From DATMBF01 sp035559595 (lineage in GTDB: Bacteria > Bacteroidota > Ignavibacteria > UBA10030), in NCBI GenBank assembly GCA_035559595.1, contig DATMBF010000005.1, positions 186,001 through 250,000 of the forward strand: a stretch of DNA of 64,000 bases, given 5' to 3'. Of the stretch, positions 51,499 to 60,141 are shown piece by piece. How positions within the stretch are numbered: position 1 is the first letter of the stretch; each line of letters begins with the position of its first letter. The position numbers and the translations under genes are program-made. Below the pieces are notes generated by a model. That model saw nothing but the letters and a program-made list of their open reading frames with translations. It had not been told where the DNA came from and ran no database searches.

Positions 51499-54144
51499 AT
51501 GACTGACAAGACGACAAAGAAGATCAAGATCTACAAGCTTGCAACGGAGCTCAACCTCGGCAGTGATACGATCATCGAGTTCCTGAAGAAAAAGGGATTC
51601 GAAGTGAAGAATCACATGACGGTGGTGACCGATGAGATGATGCATGCCATCATGGGTCACTTTAAGAAGGAGAAGGACGTTGCCGAGCGACATCAGCGTA
51701 AAATACAAGAACTGCGGACGGCGAAGGATAGGAAACCGGCTGAAAGGGAGCTGAAGAAGGGGAAAAAGAAGGAAGCCGAGGAAGAAGCGGTCGAGGTTGA
51801 AGCGAAGGAAGCCGCCAGGCGAGAAGAGGCGAGAGTCGAAATCCCTTCACCCGAAGTTTCTCCTGCTCAAACCGAACCAGTCGTTGAAGCACCCCAGCGC
51901 GAAGTCGGCGTCGAAACGCCTGTTGAAAAGCCCTCTGAAATCGAAGAGAGTGAAGTTCCACAGGGTGCAGTGGCTCCGGTAGTTGCCAAAGGTCCGCAAA
52001 CCCCTCTCGAAGCGGCTGTCGCACGAGCCCCTCGTGGTCTAACCGTGAAGGGAAGGATCGAGATCGCGAAGTCGGAAGCTGAAGGTGCGGAGAGCGAAGA
52101 GGAGGGAAAAAAGAAAAAGAAAAAGAAAAAGAAGAAGATCCGTGAGGAAGCGAAACAGGGTAAAGTTGAGCTTAAAATTCCTGAGGATGATATCGAGACG
52201 AAGGCGCGAAAGCGCAAGAAGCTGAGATTTGCCGAGGTCGATGAGGTTGAGGTCGAGAGGGCGATCCGCGAAACCTTTGCGGAAATGGAGGAAGCTCCGG
52301 CGACAGCGCGGGCAGCAATTCGGAAAAAGCGCAAGAAGGAACGAGAGGAAGAGGAAAAGCGAATTCAGGAGGAGATCGAGCGTGAAAAGGCCAAGGTCAA
52401 GGTAACGGAGTTCGTCACCGTAGGAGAGTTGGCGAATCTCATGCGGGTTTCTGTGTCCGAAGTTATTCAGAAGTGTATGGGACTCGGCATTATGGTCTCG
52501 ATTAACCAAAGGTTGGACAAGGATACCATTATGCTTGTCGCTGACGAATTCGGCTTCGAAGTGACCTTTGAAGAGGAGTTCTCGGATGATGCTCTTGCGG
52601 ACACACCGGATGATCCTGCATTGCTCAAACCTCGACCGCCGGTCGTTACAATCATGGGACACGTCGACCATGGTAAGACATCATTGCTTGATTACATCCG
52701 AAGGGCCAATGTTGTCGCAGGGGAAGCTGGCGGAATCACACAGCACATCGGAGCATACGAAGTAACTCTCCCTGACGGAAAGCAGATTACGTTTCTTGAC
52801 ACGCCCGGTCACGAGGCATTTACCGCGATGCGCGCCCGTGGTGCTCAGGTAACCGATATTGTAGTGCTGGTTGTCGCTGCTGACGACAGCGTCATGCCGC
52901 AAACGAAGGAGGCAATCAGTCACGCCCAAGCAGCCGGTGTGCCAATTGTTATCGCAATAAACAAGATTGATAAGCCGGAAGCCAACCCGGATCGCATTAA
53001 GCAACAGCTTGCGGAGAATGGTGTCCTGGTTGAAGAATGGGGTGGAAAACACCAATCGGTCGAGCTCTCTGCACGGACCGGCAAGAACGTCGATCTTCTT
53101 CTCGATAAGATTCTGCTCGAAGCGGAAGTTCTCGATCTGAAGGCGAATCCTGAGAGGCATGCACGAGGAGTGATCATCGAATCGGAGCTCGATAAAGGGA
53201 AAGGCATTGTGGCAACTGTCCTTGTTCAAAAAGGAACGCTGAGAATAGGGGATTCTTTTGTTGCCGGAATTTGGAGCGGCCGGGTTCGTGCAATGTTTGA
53301 CGAACGGGGTCGTCGCGTCGAAGTGGCGAAGCCTTCACAGCCGGTTCAAGTCATCGGCTTCGACGGTATTCCACAAGCGGGTGATACTTTTGTCGTGCTC
53401 CCCGAAGAGCATCAATCGCGGGAAATCAGTTTGAAGCGTCAGCAACTTAAGAGGGAACAGGACTTCAGACAGCGCCGGATGATCACGCTGGATGAAATCT
53501 CTCAACAAATAAAAGAAGGTCAAGTGAAGGACCTGCCTGTGATTGTAAAAGGCGATGTGGATGGTTCCGTAGAAGCTCTCTCTGATTCGTTGCTCAAACT
53601 GTCAACGTCGGAAGTCAGGGTTGCTGTTATTCACAAGGGTGTCGGCGGGATATCGGAGTCTGATGTGCTTTTGGCTGCTGCTTCTCGCGCTGTTATTATC
53701 GGGTTCCACGTGCGGCCAAGTCTGACGGCGCGTCGACTTGCCGAACAAGAGAGTGTGGACATTCGGCTGTACAACATTATTTATGACGCAATCAATGAGG
53801 TCAAAGCCGCACTCGAAGGGATGCTGGCACCCTCTGTCTCTGAACAGGTGCTGGCTACCGTCGATGTTCGGGAGGTCTTCAAGATTTCGAAAGTGGGAAC
53901 CGTAGCCGGCTGCTATGTGAAGGATGGAAAGATAGCTCGGAACAACAAGGTCAGATTGATTCGCGACGGGATCGTTGTGTTTGACGGTACCATTGCTTCT
54001 CTGAAGCGATTCAAAGATGATGTACGAGAAGTAGAGCAGGGATTCGAGTGCGGAATTGGGTTGGAAGGGTTTAATGACGTCAAGGTTGGCGATGTTATTG
54101 AGGCCTACACCATGGTGGAAACGAAGAGGAAGTTGGAAAAGTAA
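51499..54144 (+). CDS. infB: Translation initiation factor IF-2
   Basis: 881-residue GTPase. Residues 1-60 form the IF2N domain (KIYKLATELNLGSDTIIEFL), followed by a long low-complexity linker rich in Glu, Lys, Ala and Pro, including an uninterrupted lysine run near residue 203 (codons at about 52108-52136), and a second IF2N-like segment (EFVTVGELANLMRVSVSEVI). The GTPase core has GHVDHGKTS (G1), DTPGHEAF (G3) and NKIDKPEANP (G4), followed by the beta-barrel domains. It recruits initiator fMet-tRNA. It is 32 bases from nusA. Confidence 0.96.
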   Translation: MTDKTTKKIKIYKLATELNLGSDTIIEFLKKKGFEVKNHMTVVTDEMMHAIMGHFKKEKDVAERHQRKIQELRTAKDRKPAERELKKGKKKEAEEEAVEVEAKEAARREEARVEIPSPEVSPAQTEPVVEAPQREVGVETPVEKPSEIEESEVPQGAVAPVVAKGPQTPLEAAVARAPRGLTVKGRIEIAKSEAEGAESEEEGKKKKKKKKKKIREEAKQGKVELKIPEDDIETKARKRKKLRFAEVDEVEVERAIRETFAEMEEAPATARAAIRKKRKKEREEEEKRIQEEIEREKAKVKVTEFVTVGELANLMRVSVSEVIQKCMGLGIMVSINQRLDKDTIMLVADEFGFEVTFEEEFSDDALADTPDDPALLKPRPPVVTIMGHVDHGKTSLLDYIRRANVVAGEAGGITQHIGAYEVTLPDGKQITFLDTPGHEAFTAMRARGAQVTDIVVLVVAADDSVMPQTKEAISHAQAAGVPIVIAINKIDKPEANPDRIKQQLAENGVLVEEWGGKHQSVELSARTGKNVDLLLDKILLEAEVLDLKANPERHARGVIIESELDKGKGIVATVLVQKGTLRIGDSFVAGIWSGRVRAMFDERGRRVEVAKPSQPVQVIGFDGIPQAGDTFVVLPEEHQSREISLKRQQLKREQDFRQRRMITLDEISQQIKEGQVKDLPVIVKGDVDGSVEALSDSLLKLSTSEVRVAVIHKGVGGISESDVLLAAASRAVIIGFHVRPSLTARRLAEQESVDIRLYNIIYDAINEVKAALEGMLAPSVSEQVLATVDVREVFKISKVGTVAGCYVKDGKIARNNKVRLIRDGIVVFDGTIASLKRFKDDVREVEQGFECGIGLEGFNDVKVGDVIEAYTMVETKRKLEK

Positions 54145-54152
54145 CGACTGCA

Positions 54153-54503
54153 ATGTCCGTCCGAACAGAAAAAGTCGCGTCGCTCATCAAGCAAGAGATG
54201 AGCCTCATCGTTCAACGTACTTTCCGCATGGAGGAATTCGGCTTTATTACCATCACGGATGTGCGAATGAGTCCCGATCTCAAGATTGCGAAGGTGTATG
54301 TGAGCATCTTTGGTAATGCGGAGCAAAAGGAAAAGGTGCTTGGACATCTTGAAGCAGAAAAGAGCTCCATGCGGGCCGCCCTAGGACACGTTATTCGTCT
54401 GAAGTTTACTCCGTCGATAGTCTTTTATCTTGATGAGACTCTCGATCGGGCGATGAATATCGAGAACATCCTTCATCGCATTCACAAGGGTGAAATTGAG
54501 TGA
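54153..54503 (+). CDS. rbfA: 30S ribosome-binding factor A
   Basis: 116-residue KH-type assembly factor. Family features are the N-terminal RTEKVASLIKQEMSLIV, FITITDVRMSPDLKIAKVYVSIF and the AALGHVIRLKFTPSIVFYLDETLDRAMNIE region (in parts). It matures the 5' helix of 16S rRNA. It sits between infB (8-base gap) and truB (4-base overlap) as in most bacteria. Confidence 0.95.
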   Translation: MSVRTEKVASLIKQEMSLIVQRTFRMEEFGFITITDVRMSPDLKIAKVYVSIFGNAEQKEKVLGHLEAEKSSMRAALGHVIRLKFTPSIVFYLDETLDRAMNIENILHRIHKGEIE

Positions 54504-55240
54504 CAGAAATTATCGGACGATCGTCGAGCAACCGTTTCCCCACGCAGAGCGTGATGAACGGGGCGGGGATCGTTCTCCTTGTGGACAAGCCGATGGATTG
54601 GACTTCGTTCGACGTGGTGGCGAAAATCCGTTCACTCTTCAACCTTGATCGAATTGGTCATGCCGGAACGCTGGACCCTCGCGCCACCGGCCTCTTGATC
54701 GTCTGCACGGGGAAGAAAACGAAAGCTGTTTCAGGGTTTGCCGAGCTTGAGAAAGAATACGAAGGAGTGATGACATTGGGGAAAACAACTCCAAGCTTTG
54801 ACAGCGAAACGGAAGTTCTGGAAGTTCGGGATATCGGTGAAATACACTCCAGTGATGTTGCACGCGTGCTCACGGAGTTCAAAGGCAAACAGCTGCAAAC
54901 TCCGCCAATGTATTCCGCGGTAAAGCGAAAAGGTAAACCGCTTTACAAATACGCGCGGAAAGGAAGGATTGTCGAGCGAGAGCCGAAGGAGATTGAAATC
55001 AAAGAGATTCTCCTTCTCGACTTCCAACCGCCGGATGTTCGTTTTCGGGTGGTCTGTTCAAAAGGAACATATATACGGTCTCTCGTGCATGATGTTGGAG
55101 CCCGGCTTGGATGTGGAGCAATGTTGTCTGAGCTCCGACGAACAAGAATCGGGCCATATGATGTTCACGATGCTTTGACCATCGGCGAGTTAGCGGAGTT
55201 TCGCAATCGACTTCGACTTGCCGTAATTCCTTTCTCATGA
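54500..55240 (+). CDS. truB: tRNA pseudouridine(55) synthase
   Basis: 246-residue enzyme that makes pseudouridine 55 in the T loop of tRNAs. The catalytic Asp59 is in GHAGTLDPRATGLL; other marks are LLVDKPMDWTSFDV, PPMYSAVKRKGKPLYKYARKG and CSKGTYIRSL. The first 22 residues (TEIIGRSSSNRFPTQSVMNG) are an extension before the core; the GTG at 54500 fits the rbfA overlap, with GTG at 54551 or ATG at 54554 as alternatives. Lacking a PUA domain, it is the short form. Confidence 0.95.
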   Translation: MTEIIGRSSSNRFPTQSVMNGAGIVLLVDKPMDWTSFDVVAKIRSLFNLDRIGHAGTLDPRATGLLIVCTGKKTKAVSGFAELEKEYEGVMTLGKTTPSFDSETEVLEVRDIGEIHSSDVARVLTEFKGKQLQTPPMYSAVKRKGKPLYKYARKGRIVEREPKEIEIKEILLLDFQPPDVRFRVVCSKGTYIRSLVHDVGARLGCGAMLSELRRTRIGPYDVHDALTIGELAEFRNRLRLAVIPFS

Positions 55241-56202
55241 AAGTCGCTCATCGACTCGAAGAGATTTCGTTCGACAAGAATTCGGTTGTTTCCGTCGGCT
55301 CGTTCGATGGCGTTCATCGTGCGCACCAGGCCCTGATTCAAGAGGTCGTTCGCCGCGCACGGCAGCGTAAAGGTCGGAGTGTCATTGTAACGTTCGATCC
55401 TCATCCGAAAGAAGTTCTTTCCGCCGATCCGGAAAAGGTTGTTTTTCTGTCCACGCTCGACGAAAAGCTGAGCTTGTGTGAGGAGTTAGGTGTTGATGTC
55501 ACGTTTGTCCTCGAATTCACCTATGAGTTCTCCAGACAGAGTTTCAGGGACTTTTATCTCCGCTATATCGTTCATGGGATAGGAGTGAGTGAAGTTGTCG
55601 AGGGATATGATCATCACTTTGGAAGAGACCGGGAAGGAAGTATCGAGGAATTGTTGAGGCTGGGTCGGGAGTTTGAGTTTTCGGTAGTGGCGATGAAGCC
55701 GGTTCATGTTGGGGAAGAGGTCGTGAGCAGCTCTCGTATTCGTGAACTGCTGATCATAGGGGATCTCGAACGAGCGAATGAATTATTAGGCCGACCATAC
55801 ACGTTCGGCGGAATTGTCGTGAAGGGTGACGGCCGAGGTAAGCTGTTAGGATTTCCCACGGCCAATCTTCAGCCGAAGTCGACCAAAAAGATCATCCCGA
55901 AGAACGGGATTTATTTTGTCGAGGCATCGGTTGGCGATGCATCCTATTTCGGGTTGGCCAATGTAGGGGTTCGGCCGACATTTGAATCCAACGGGCCGAG
56001 GATCGTCGAAGTGTACTTGCTCGATACGGAGATCGACCTTTACGGGCAGTATGTGGAGGTAAGATTTCTGAAACGGCTGCGGGATGAGATCAAATTCAAT
56101 TCTGCGGAAGAGTTGATCGAACAAATGAAGAAAGATCGGGAAGAAGGAAGTAGGCTGCGAACCGAATTGACAAAAGTCTACAAACTTTCATCGTCACGAT
56201 AG
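55237..56202 (+). CDS. ribF: Bifunctional riboflavin kinase/FAD synthetase
   Basis: 321-residue enzyme that phosphorylates riboflavin to FMN and adenylylates it to FAD. N-terminal adenylyltransferase: GSFDGVHRAHQALI, VVEGYDHHFGRDREG; C-terminal RFK domain: VKGDGRGKLLGFPTANL, FEVR-like VRPTFESNGPRIVEVYLL. It is a cytoplasmic essential enzyme. Its ATG overlaps the truB stop by four bases; rpsO follows after 34 bases. Confidence 0.96.
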   Translation: MKVAHRLEEISFDKNSVVSVGSFDGVHRAHQALIQEVVRRARQRKGRSVIVTFDPHPKEVLSADPEKVVFLSTLDEKLSLCEELGVDVTFVLEFTYEFSRQSFRDFYLRYIVHGIGVSEVVEGYDHHFGRDREGSIEELLRLGREFEFSVVAMKPVHVGEEVVSSSRIRELLIIGDLERANELLGRPYTFGGIVVKGDGRGKLLGFPTANLQPKSTKKIIPKNGIYFVEASVGDASYFGLANVGVRPTFESNGPRIVEVYLLDTEIDLYGQYVEVRFLKRLRDEIKFNSAEELIEQMKKDREEGSRLRTELTKVYKLSSSR

Positions 56203-56236
56203 GATATCATTTTTAGGAAAAGGAGAAGAAGCAACA

Positions 56237-56506
56237 ATGCCGATTACAGCAGAACAAAAGCGTGAGATCATTACGAAATACGGTAAAGATGCGAAAGATA
56301 CCGGCACACCGGAAGTGCAGATTGCCATTCTCACGGCTCACATCAATAGTCTGACTCCGCATTTAGACCAGCACACGAAGGATCATCATGGTCGGCTTGG
56401 GTTGTTGAAGCTTGTCGGGAAGCGACGTCGGTTGCTGGATTACCTGATGCGCAAAGATATTAACCGGTATCGAAAGATTATCGAAGAGCTGGATATTCGC
56501 AAGTAG
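56237..56506 (+). CDS. rpsO: 30S ribosomal protein S15
   Basis: 89-residue ribosomal protein of the usual length. Marks: ITAEQKREIITKYGKDAKDTGTPE VQIAILTAHI in sequence, LTPHLDQHTKDHHGRLGLLKLVGKRRRLLDYL and the C-terminal RYRKIIEELDIRK. An AAAAGGAGAAG Shine-Dalgarno precedes the ATG. S15 usually represses its own mRNA; a regulatory structure is not obvious upstream here. Placement directly before pnp is conserved in many bacteria. Confidence 0.97.
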   Translation: MPITAEQKREIITKYGKDAKDTGTPEVQIAILTAHINSLTPHLDQHTKDHHGRLGLLKLVGKRRRLLDYLMRKDINRYRKIIEELDIRK

Positions 56507-56515
56507 AAGCCGCAG

Positions 56516-56537
56516 CCCCGCGGTCTAGACAGGGGCG
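56516..56537 (+). other. Stem-loop between rpsO and pnp
   Basis: GCCCC (56516-56520) with GGGGC (56533-56537) and a 12-base loop. No T tract follows, so it is not a terminator; it could be a processing or attenuating structure, as is known for the rpsO-pnp gap in enterobacteria. Weak support. Confidence 0.3.
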
Positions 56538-56570
56538 AGAAATTGTGTCGTTGAAAGGAAGACAGGCTCT

Positions 56571-58754
56571 ATGTCTCAAGTGATTACCAAGGAAGTTGTC
56601 CTCGGTGGTAAGACATTCTCGTTTGAAACGGGCCGACTGGCCAAACAAGCAGACGGCGCCGTCATGGTGCGGTATGCAGATACGATGGTGTTAGCCACTG
56701 TCGTGAGTGCACGCGAACCGAAGGTTGATCAGGACTTTTTCCCCCTGCAGGTGGAGTATCGCGAGAAAACCGCAGCCGCGGGGAAGATTCCGGGCGGATT
56801 CTTCAAACGAGAAGGAAGACCGACGGAAAAGGAGATTCTCTCTTCGCGTTTGATCGATCGGCCGATTCGCCCGATGTTCCCGAAGAGCTACAAGAACGAA
56901 ACGCAGATTCTTGTAACGGTGTATTCATCAGATCAGCAACATGACGGGGATGTCCTCGGCGCATGTGCAGCCTCCGCGGCGCTTATGGTTTCCGATGTTC
57001 CGTTCGATGGACCGATTGCTGAAGTCCGCGTCGGGAGAATCAACGGCCAGTTTATGATCAATCCCACGTTTAACGATCTCGAGCAAAGCGACATGGATGT
57101 GACGGTGGCCGGCACCGAAGACTCGATTGTCATGGTTGAGGGAGAGGCGTTGGAGATCTCAGAACACGACATGCTTGCGGCCCTGAAGTTTGGTCACGAA
57201 GCAATCCGTCAACTCTGCGCTGTCCAGAGAGAGCTGGCAAACGCTGTCAACAGGCCTAAGCGAGAAGTCGCGAGCGCGGCCGTTCCCGAAGAGCTTATTC
57301 AGGAAGTGAAGACCCTTGCAGGCGACCGACTGAAGGAGCTTAGCCGAACCGTTCTCACCAAAGAACAGCGTTCTGAAGCGACAAAGAGAGTGTATGATGA
57401 TGTCCAGGCAGCTCTTGCGGAGAAATACCCCGACCAGGCTTCCACTATCGCAGAGATCGTTCATGATATTGAGCGCGATGCCATGCGATGGACGATCTTA
57501 CAGGAAAAGAAAAGGCTTGATGGCCGTGGATTGGCCGACATTCGCCCAATCACCTGTGAGGTGGGTTTGCTGCCACGAACGCACGGATCAGCACTGTTCA
57601 CACGTGGCGAAACGCAGAGCCTCACGACGACAACACTCGGAACGAAACTTGACGAGCAGATTCTCGATGGACTGCTGCCGGAGACAACGAAGCGCTTTAT
57701 GCTTCATTACAACTTTCCTCCCTTCAGCGTAGGTGAAGTTGGGAGAGTGTCTGGACCCGGCCGGAGAGAAATCGGTCATGGAAATCTCGCAGAGCGCGCA
57801 CTCAAGAATTTGATTCCGAAAGAAGAGGAATTCCCCTACACGATTCGAGTGGTATCTGACATTCTCGAATCCAACGGTTCATCCTCGATGGCCACGGTTT
57901 GCGCGGGAACGTTATCGCTGTTCGATGCCGGTGTGCCCCTCAAACGATCCGTAGCGGGAATTGCCATGGGTCTGGTGAAAGAAAACGAACACGTGGCCAT
58001 CCTCAGTGATATTCTTGGGAACGAGGACCATCTTGGTGATATGGACTTCAAAGTTGCCGGGACGACCTCTGGCATTACAGCGTTCCAGATGGATATTAAG
58101 ATCAAGGGAATCTCGTTTGAGATTCTGGAGCGGGCTCTCGAACAGGCACGCGTTGGTCGGCTGCACATTCTCGATGTCATGAGCCGAACATTGGATAGGC
58201 CGCGCGCTGAGCTTTCGCCATATGCTCCGCGTCTGCAAACGCTCAAGATTCCTGTCGATATGATTGGATCCCTCATTGGTCCAGGCGGAAAGCATATCCG
58301 ACAAATCGTTAAAGACTCCGGCGCCGAGATCAACATCGAGGATGATGGAACAGTCGTCATTGCCGCGGTAGAGAAAGAGGCAGCCGACAAAGCAATCGCT
58401 GCTGTGAAGCGACTTACCGAGGTTCCCGAGGTCGGCAAAGTGTATCGTGCCACCGTGAAGAAGATCATGGAGTTCGGCGCATTTGTTGAGATCCTCCCGG
58501 GCAAAGAGGGACTTGTCCATATCTCGCAGCTCGATGTCAATCGTGTCGGAAAAGTCGACGATATCGTCAAGGTCGGTGACATGATTGAGGTCAAACTCAT
58601 GAATATCGATAATGAAGGGCGGTTAAACCTTAGTCGCAAAGCGCTCCTTCCCGGAGGCGAGAATGCGCATGAAGAAATGAGCCGACCGCGTGAGCGAAAA
58701 CCGCACCACGATAAGAAGCACGATAAACACGAACGCCATCACAAGCGTCATTGA
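56571..58754 (+). CDS. pnp: Polyribonucleotide nucleotidyltransferase
   Basis: 727-residue 3'-5' phosphorolytic exoribonuclease. Two RNase PH domains (about 10-230 and 320-550), with FFKREGRPTEKEILSSRLIDRPIRP in the first and DFKVAGTTSGITAFQMDIKIKG in the second; a KH domain (IGSLIGPGGKHIRQI) and an S1 domain (RATVKKIMEFGAFVEILPGKEGLVHIS) follow. The last 30 residues after LLPGG are extremely rich in His, Lys, Arg and Glu, an unusual tail. It ends before a long-looped terminator. Confidence 0.97.
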   Translation: MSQVITKEVVLGGKTFSFETGRLAKQADGAVMVRYADTMVLATVVSAREPKVDQDFFPLQVEYREKTAAAGKIPGGFFKREGRPTEKEILSSRLIDRPIRPMFPKSYKNETQILVTVYSSDQQHDGDVLGACAASAALMVSDVPFDGPIAEVRVGRINGQFMINPTFNDLEQSDMDVTVAGTEDSIVMVEGEALEISEHDMLAALKFGHEAIRQLCAVQRELANAVNRPKREVASAAVPEELIQEVKTLAGDRLKELSRTVLTKEQRSEATKRVYDDVQAALAEKYPDQASTIAEIVHDIERDAMRWTILQEKKRLDGRGLADIRPITCEVGLLPRTHGSALFTRGETQSLTTTTLGTKLDEQILDGLLPETTKRFMLHYNFPPFSVGEVGRVSGPGRREIGHGNLAERALKNLIPKEEEFPYTIRVVSDILESNGSSSMATVCAGTLSLFDAGVPLKRSVAGIAMGLVKENEHVAILSDILGNEDHLGDMDFKVAGTTSGITAFQMDIKIKGISFEILERALEQARVGRLHILDVMSRTLDRPRAELSPYAPRLQTLKIPVDMIGSLIGPGGKHIRQIVKDSGAEINIEDDGTVVIAAVEKEAADKAIAAVKRLTEVPEVGKVYRATVKKIMEFGAFVEILPGKEGLVHISQLDVNRVGKVDDIVKVGDMIEVKLMNIDNEGRLNLSRKALLPGGENAHEEMSRPRERKPHHDKKHDKHERHHKRH

Positions 58755-58772
58755 TTCCCTGAGGTTGCAGAG

Positions 58773-58826
58773 AATCCTCACACTCCGTTCGGGGTCTTGC
58801 GAACGCTGTGAGGATTTCTTGTTTTA
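58773..58826 (+). terminator. Intrinsic terminator after pnp
   Basis: Perfect 10-bp stem (58773-58782 with 58807-58816), a 24-base loop containing a smaller pairing (GTTCG with CGAAC), and a T-rich tail TCTTGTTTT. Confidence 0.82.
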
Positions 58827-58836
58827 GGGGTATCCC

Positions 58837-60114
58837 ATGGATGTTACGATAACTCCCCGCCAAGGGCTGAAAGGCTTATTCTCAGTACCGGGAGACAAGT
58901 CGATCTCTCACCGTGCGCTTTTTATCGGGGCGTTGGCTGAAGGTACGAGTGTCATCAAAGGTCTCTCCCGAGGTGATGATCCGCTCAGCACAATGCGTTG
59001 TCTGCGGGCGCTTGGTGTTGAAATCCTTGACCAGCGGGATCAGGTAACGATTGTCGGACGAGGCCTGAAAGGCCTGCGTCCGGCACGAAACGAACTGGAT
59101 GCGGGGAATTCGGGAACAACGATTCGTCTCCTTACCGGAATTCTCAGCGGCCAACGGTTCGATTCGACGATTTCTGGCGATGCCTCGCTGAGGCGGCGAC
59201 CCATGAAAAGAATCATCGATCCCCTCACCATGATGGGAGCGAAGATCAAAGCAACCGAGAATCTCACTCCCCCCGTTGCGATCACCGGTGTGCCAAAACT
59301 CAGCTCGATTACCTATGAATTACCTGTTGCGAGTGCGCAAGTGAAGTCGGCTCTCTTGTTCGCGGGTCTGTTCGCCGATGGAACGACAACAGTCGTTGAA
59401 TCCATCCGCACGCGCGACCACACGGAGCGGATGCTTGGGCTGAAAGTCGTTGCTGGAGGTAGCAAAACGGTCATTGAAGTTGAGGGTGGAACGAAGATCG
59501 AACCAAGGGACTTCCGCGTTCCGGGTGATTTTTCGTCGGCCGCCTTTCTCTTGGTGGCTGGATTGCTCGTGCCAGGATCCGATCTTACCATACGAAACGT
59601 TGGGCTGAATCCAACTCGTACCAAGTTGTTGGATATTCTTTGCAACCATGGGGCCAACGTCGCCATTCTCAATCGTGAAGTCATTGGCGGTGAGCCGGTT
59701 GGGGACATTCGCGTCCGAAGTTCGGAGCTTCACGGTGATATCACGTTAGGTGGAAATGATGTTGCAGCGTTGATCGATGAGATTCCCAGCCTCGTGGTCG
59801 CTTGGATGTTTTCGAATTTCAATCTTACATTACGGGACGCCCGGGAACTTCGTGTAAAAGAGTCTGATCGCATCAAGGCTCTTGTTGTCAATCTTCGGGC
59901 GGTTGGACTTGACGTTACAGAGTTCGACGATGGGTTTGCATTTCGCGGCAACAACGATGTCCTTGGTGGTGTTATCGACAGTTTCGACGACCATCGCATT
60001 GCGATGGCATTCGGTGTTGCGGGATTGAGGACAAAAGAAGGTATTCGTGTTCAACGGGCTGATTGTGTTTCAATCTCATATCCCCGCTTCTGGGATGTGC
60101 TTCAAGCTATGTAA
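58837..60114 (+). CDS. aroA: 3-phosphoshikimate 1-carboxyvinyltransferase (EPSP synthase)
   Basis: 425-residue shikimate pathway enzyme. Features: GDKSISHRALFIGALAEG, DAGNSGTTIRLLTGIL (PEP site), DASLRRRPMKRIIDPL and the C-terminal SFDDHRIAMAFGVAG. It has the two inverse alpha-beta barrel halves of the family. In NSGTTIRLLTG the residue after NSGT is Thr, then Ile, as usual for class II-like forms; glyphosate sensitivity was not judged. It supplies chorismate for the trp genes. The start at 58837 follows ten bases after the pnp terminator. Confidence 0.96.
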   Translation: MDVTITPRQGLKGLFSVPGDKSISHRALFIGALAEGTSVIKGLSRGDDPLSTMRCLRALGVEILDQRDQVTIVGRGLKGLRPARNELDAGNSGTTIRLLTGILSGQRFDSTISGDASLRRRPMKRIIDPLTMMGAKIKATENLTPPVAITGVPKLSSITYELPVASAQVKSALLFAGLFADGTTTVVESIRTRDHTERMLGLKVVAGGSKTVIEVEGGTKIEPRDFRVPGDFSSAAFLLVAGLLVPGSDLTIRNVGLNPTRTKLLDILCNHGANVAILNREVIGGEPVGDIRVRSSELHGDITLGGNDVAALIDEIPSLVVAWMFSNFNLTLRDARELRVKESDRIKALVVNLRAVGLDVTEFDDGFAFRGNNDVLGGVIDSFDDHRIAMAFGVAGLRTKEGIRVQRADCVSISYPRFWDVLQAM

Positions 60115-60141
60115 CCATACGACATTGGGAGGTAGCTAACG

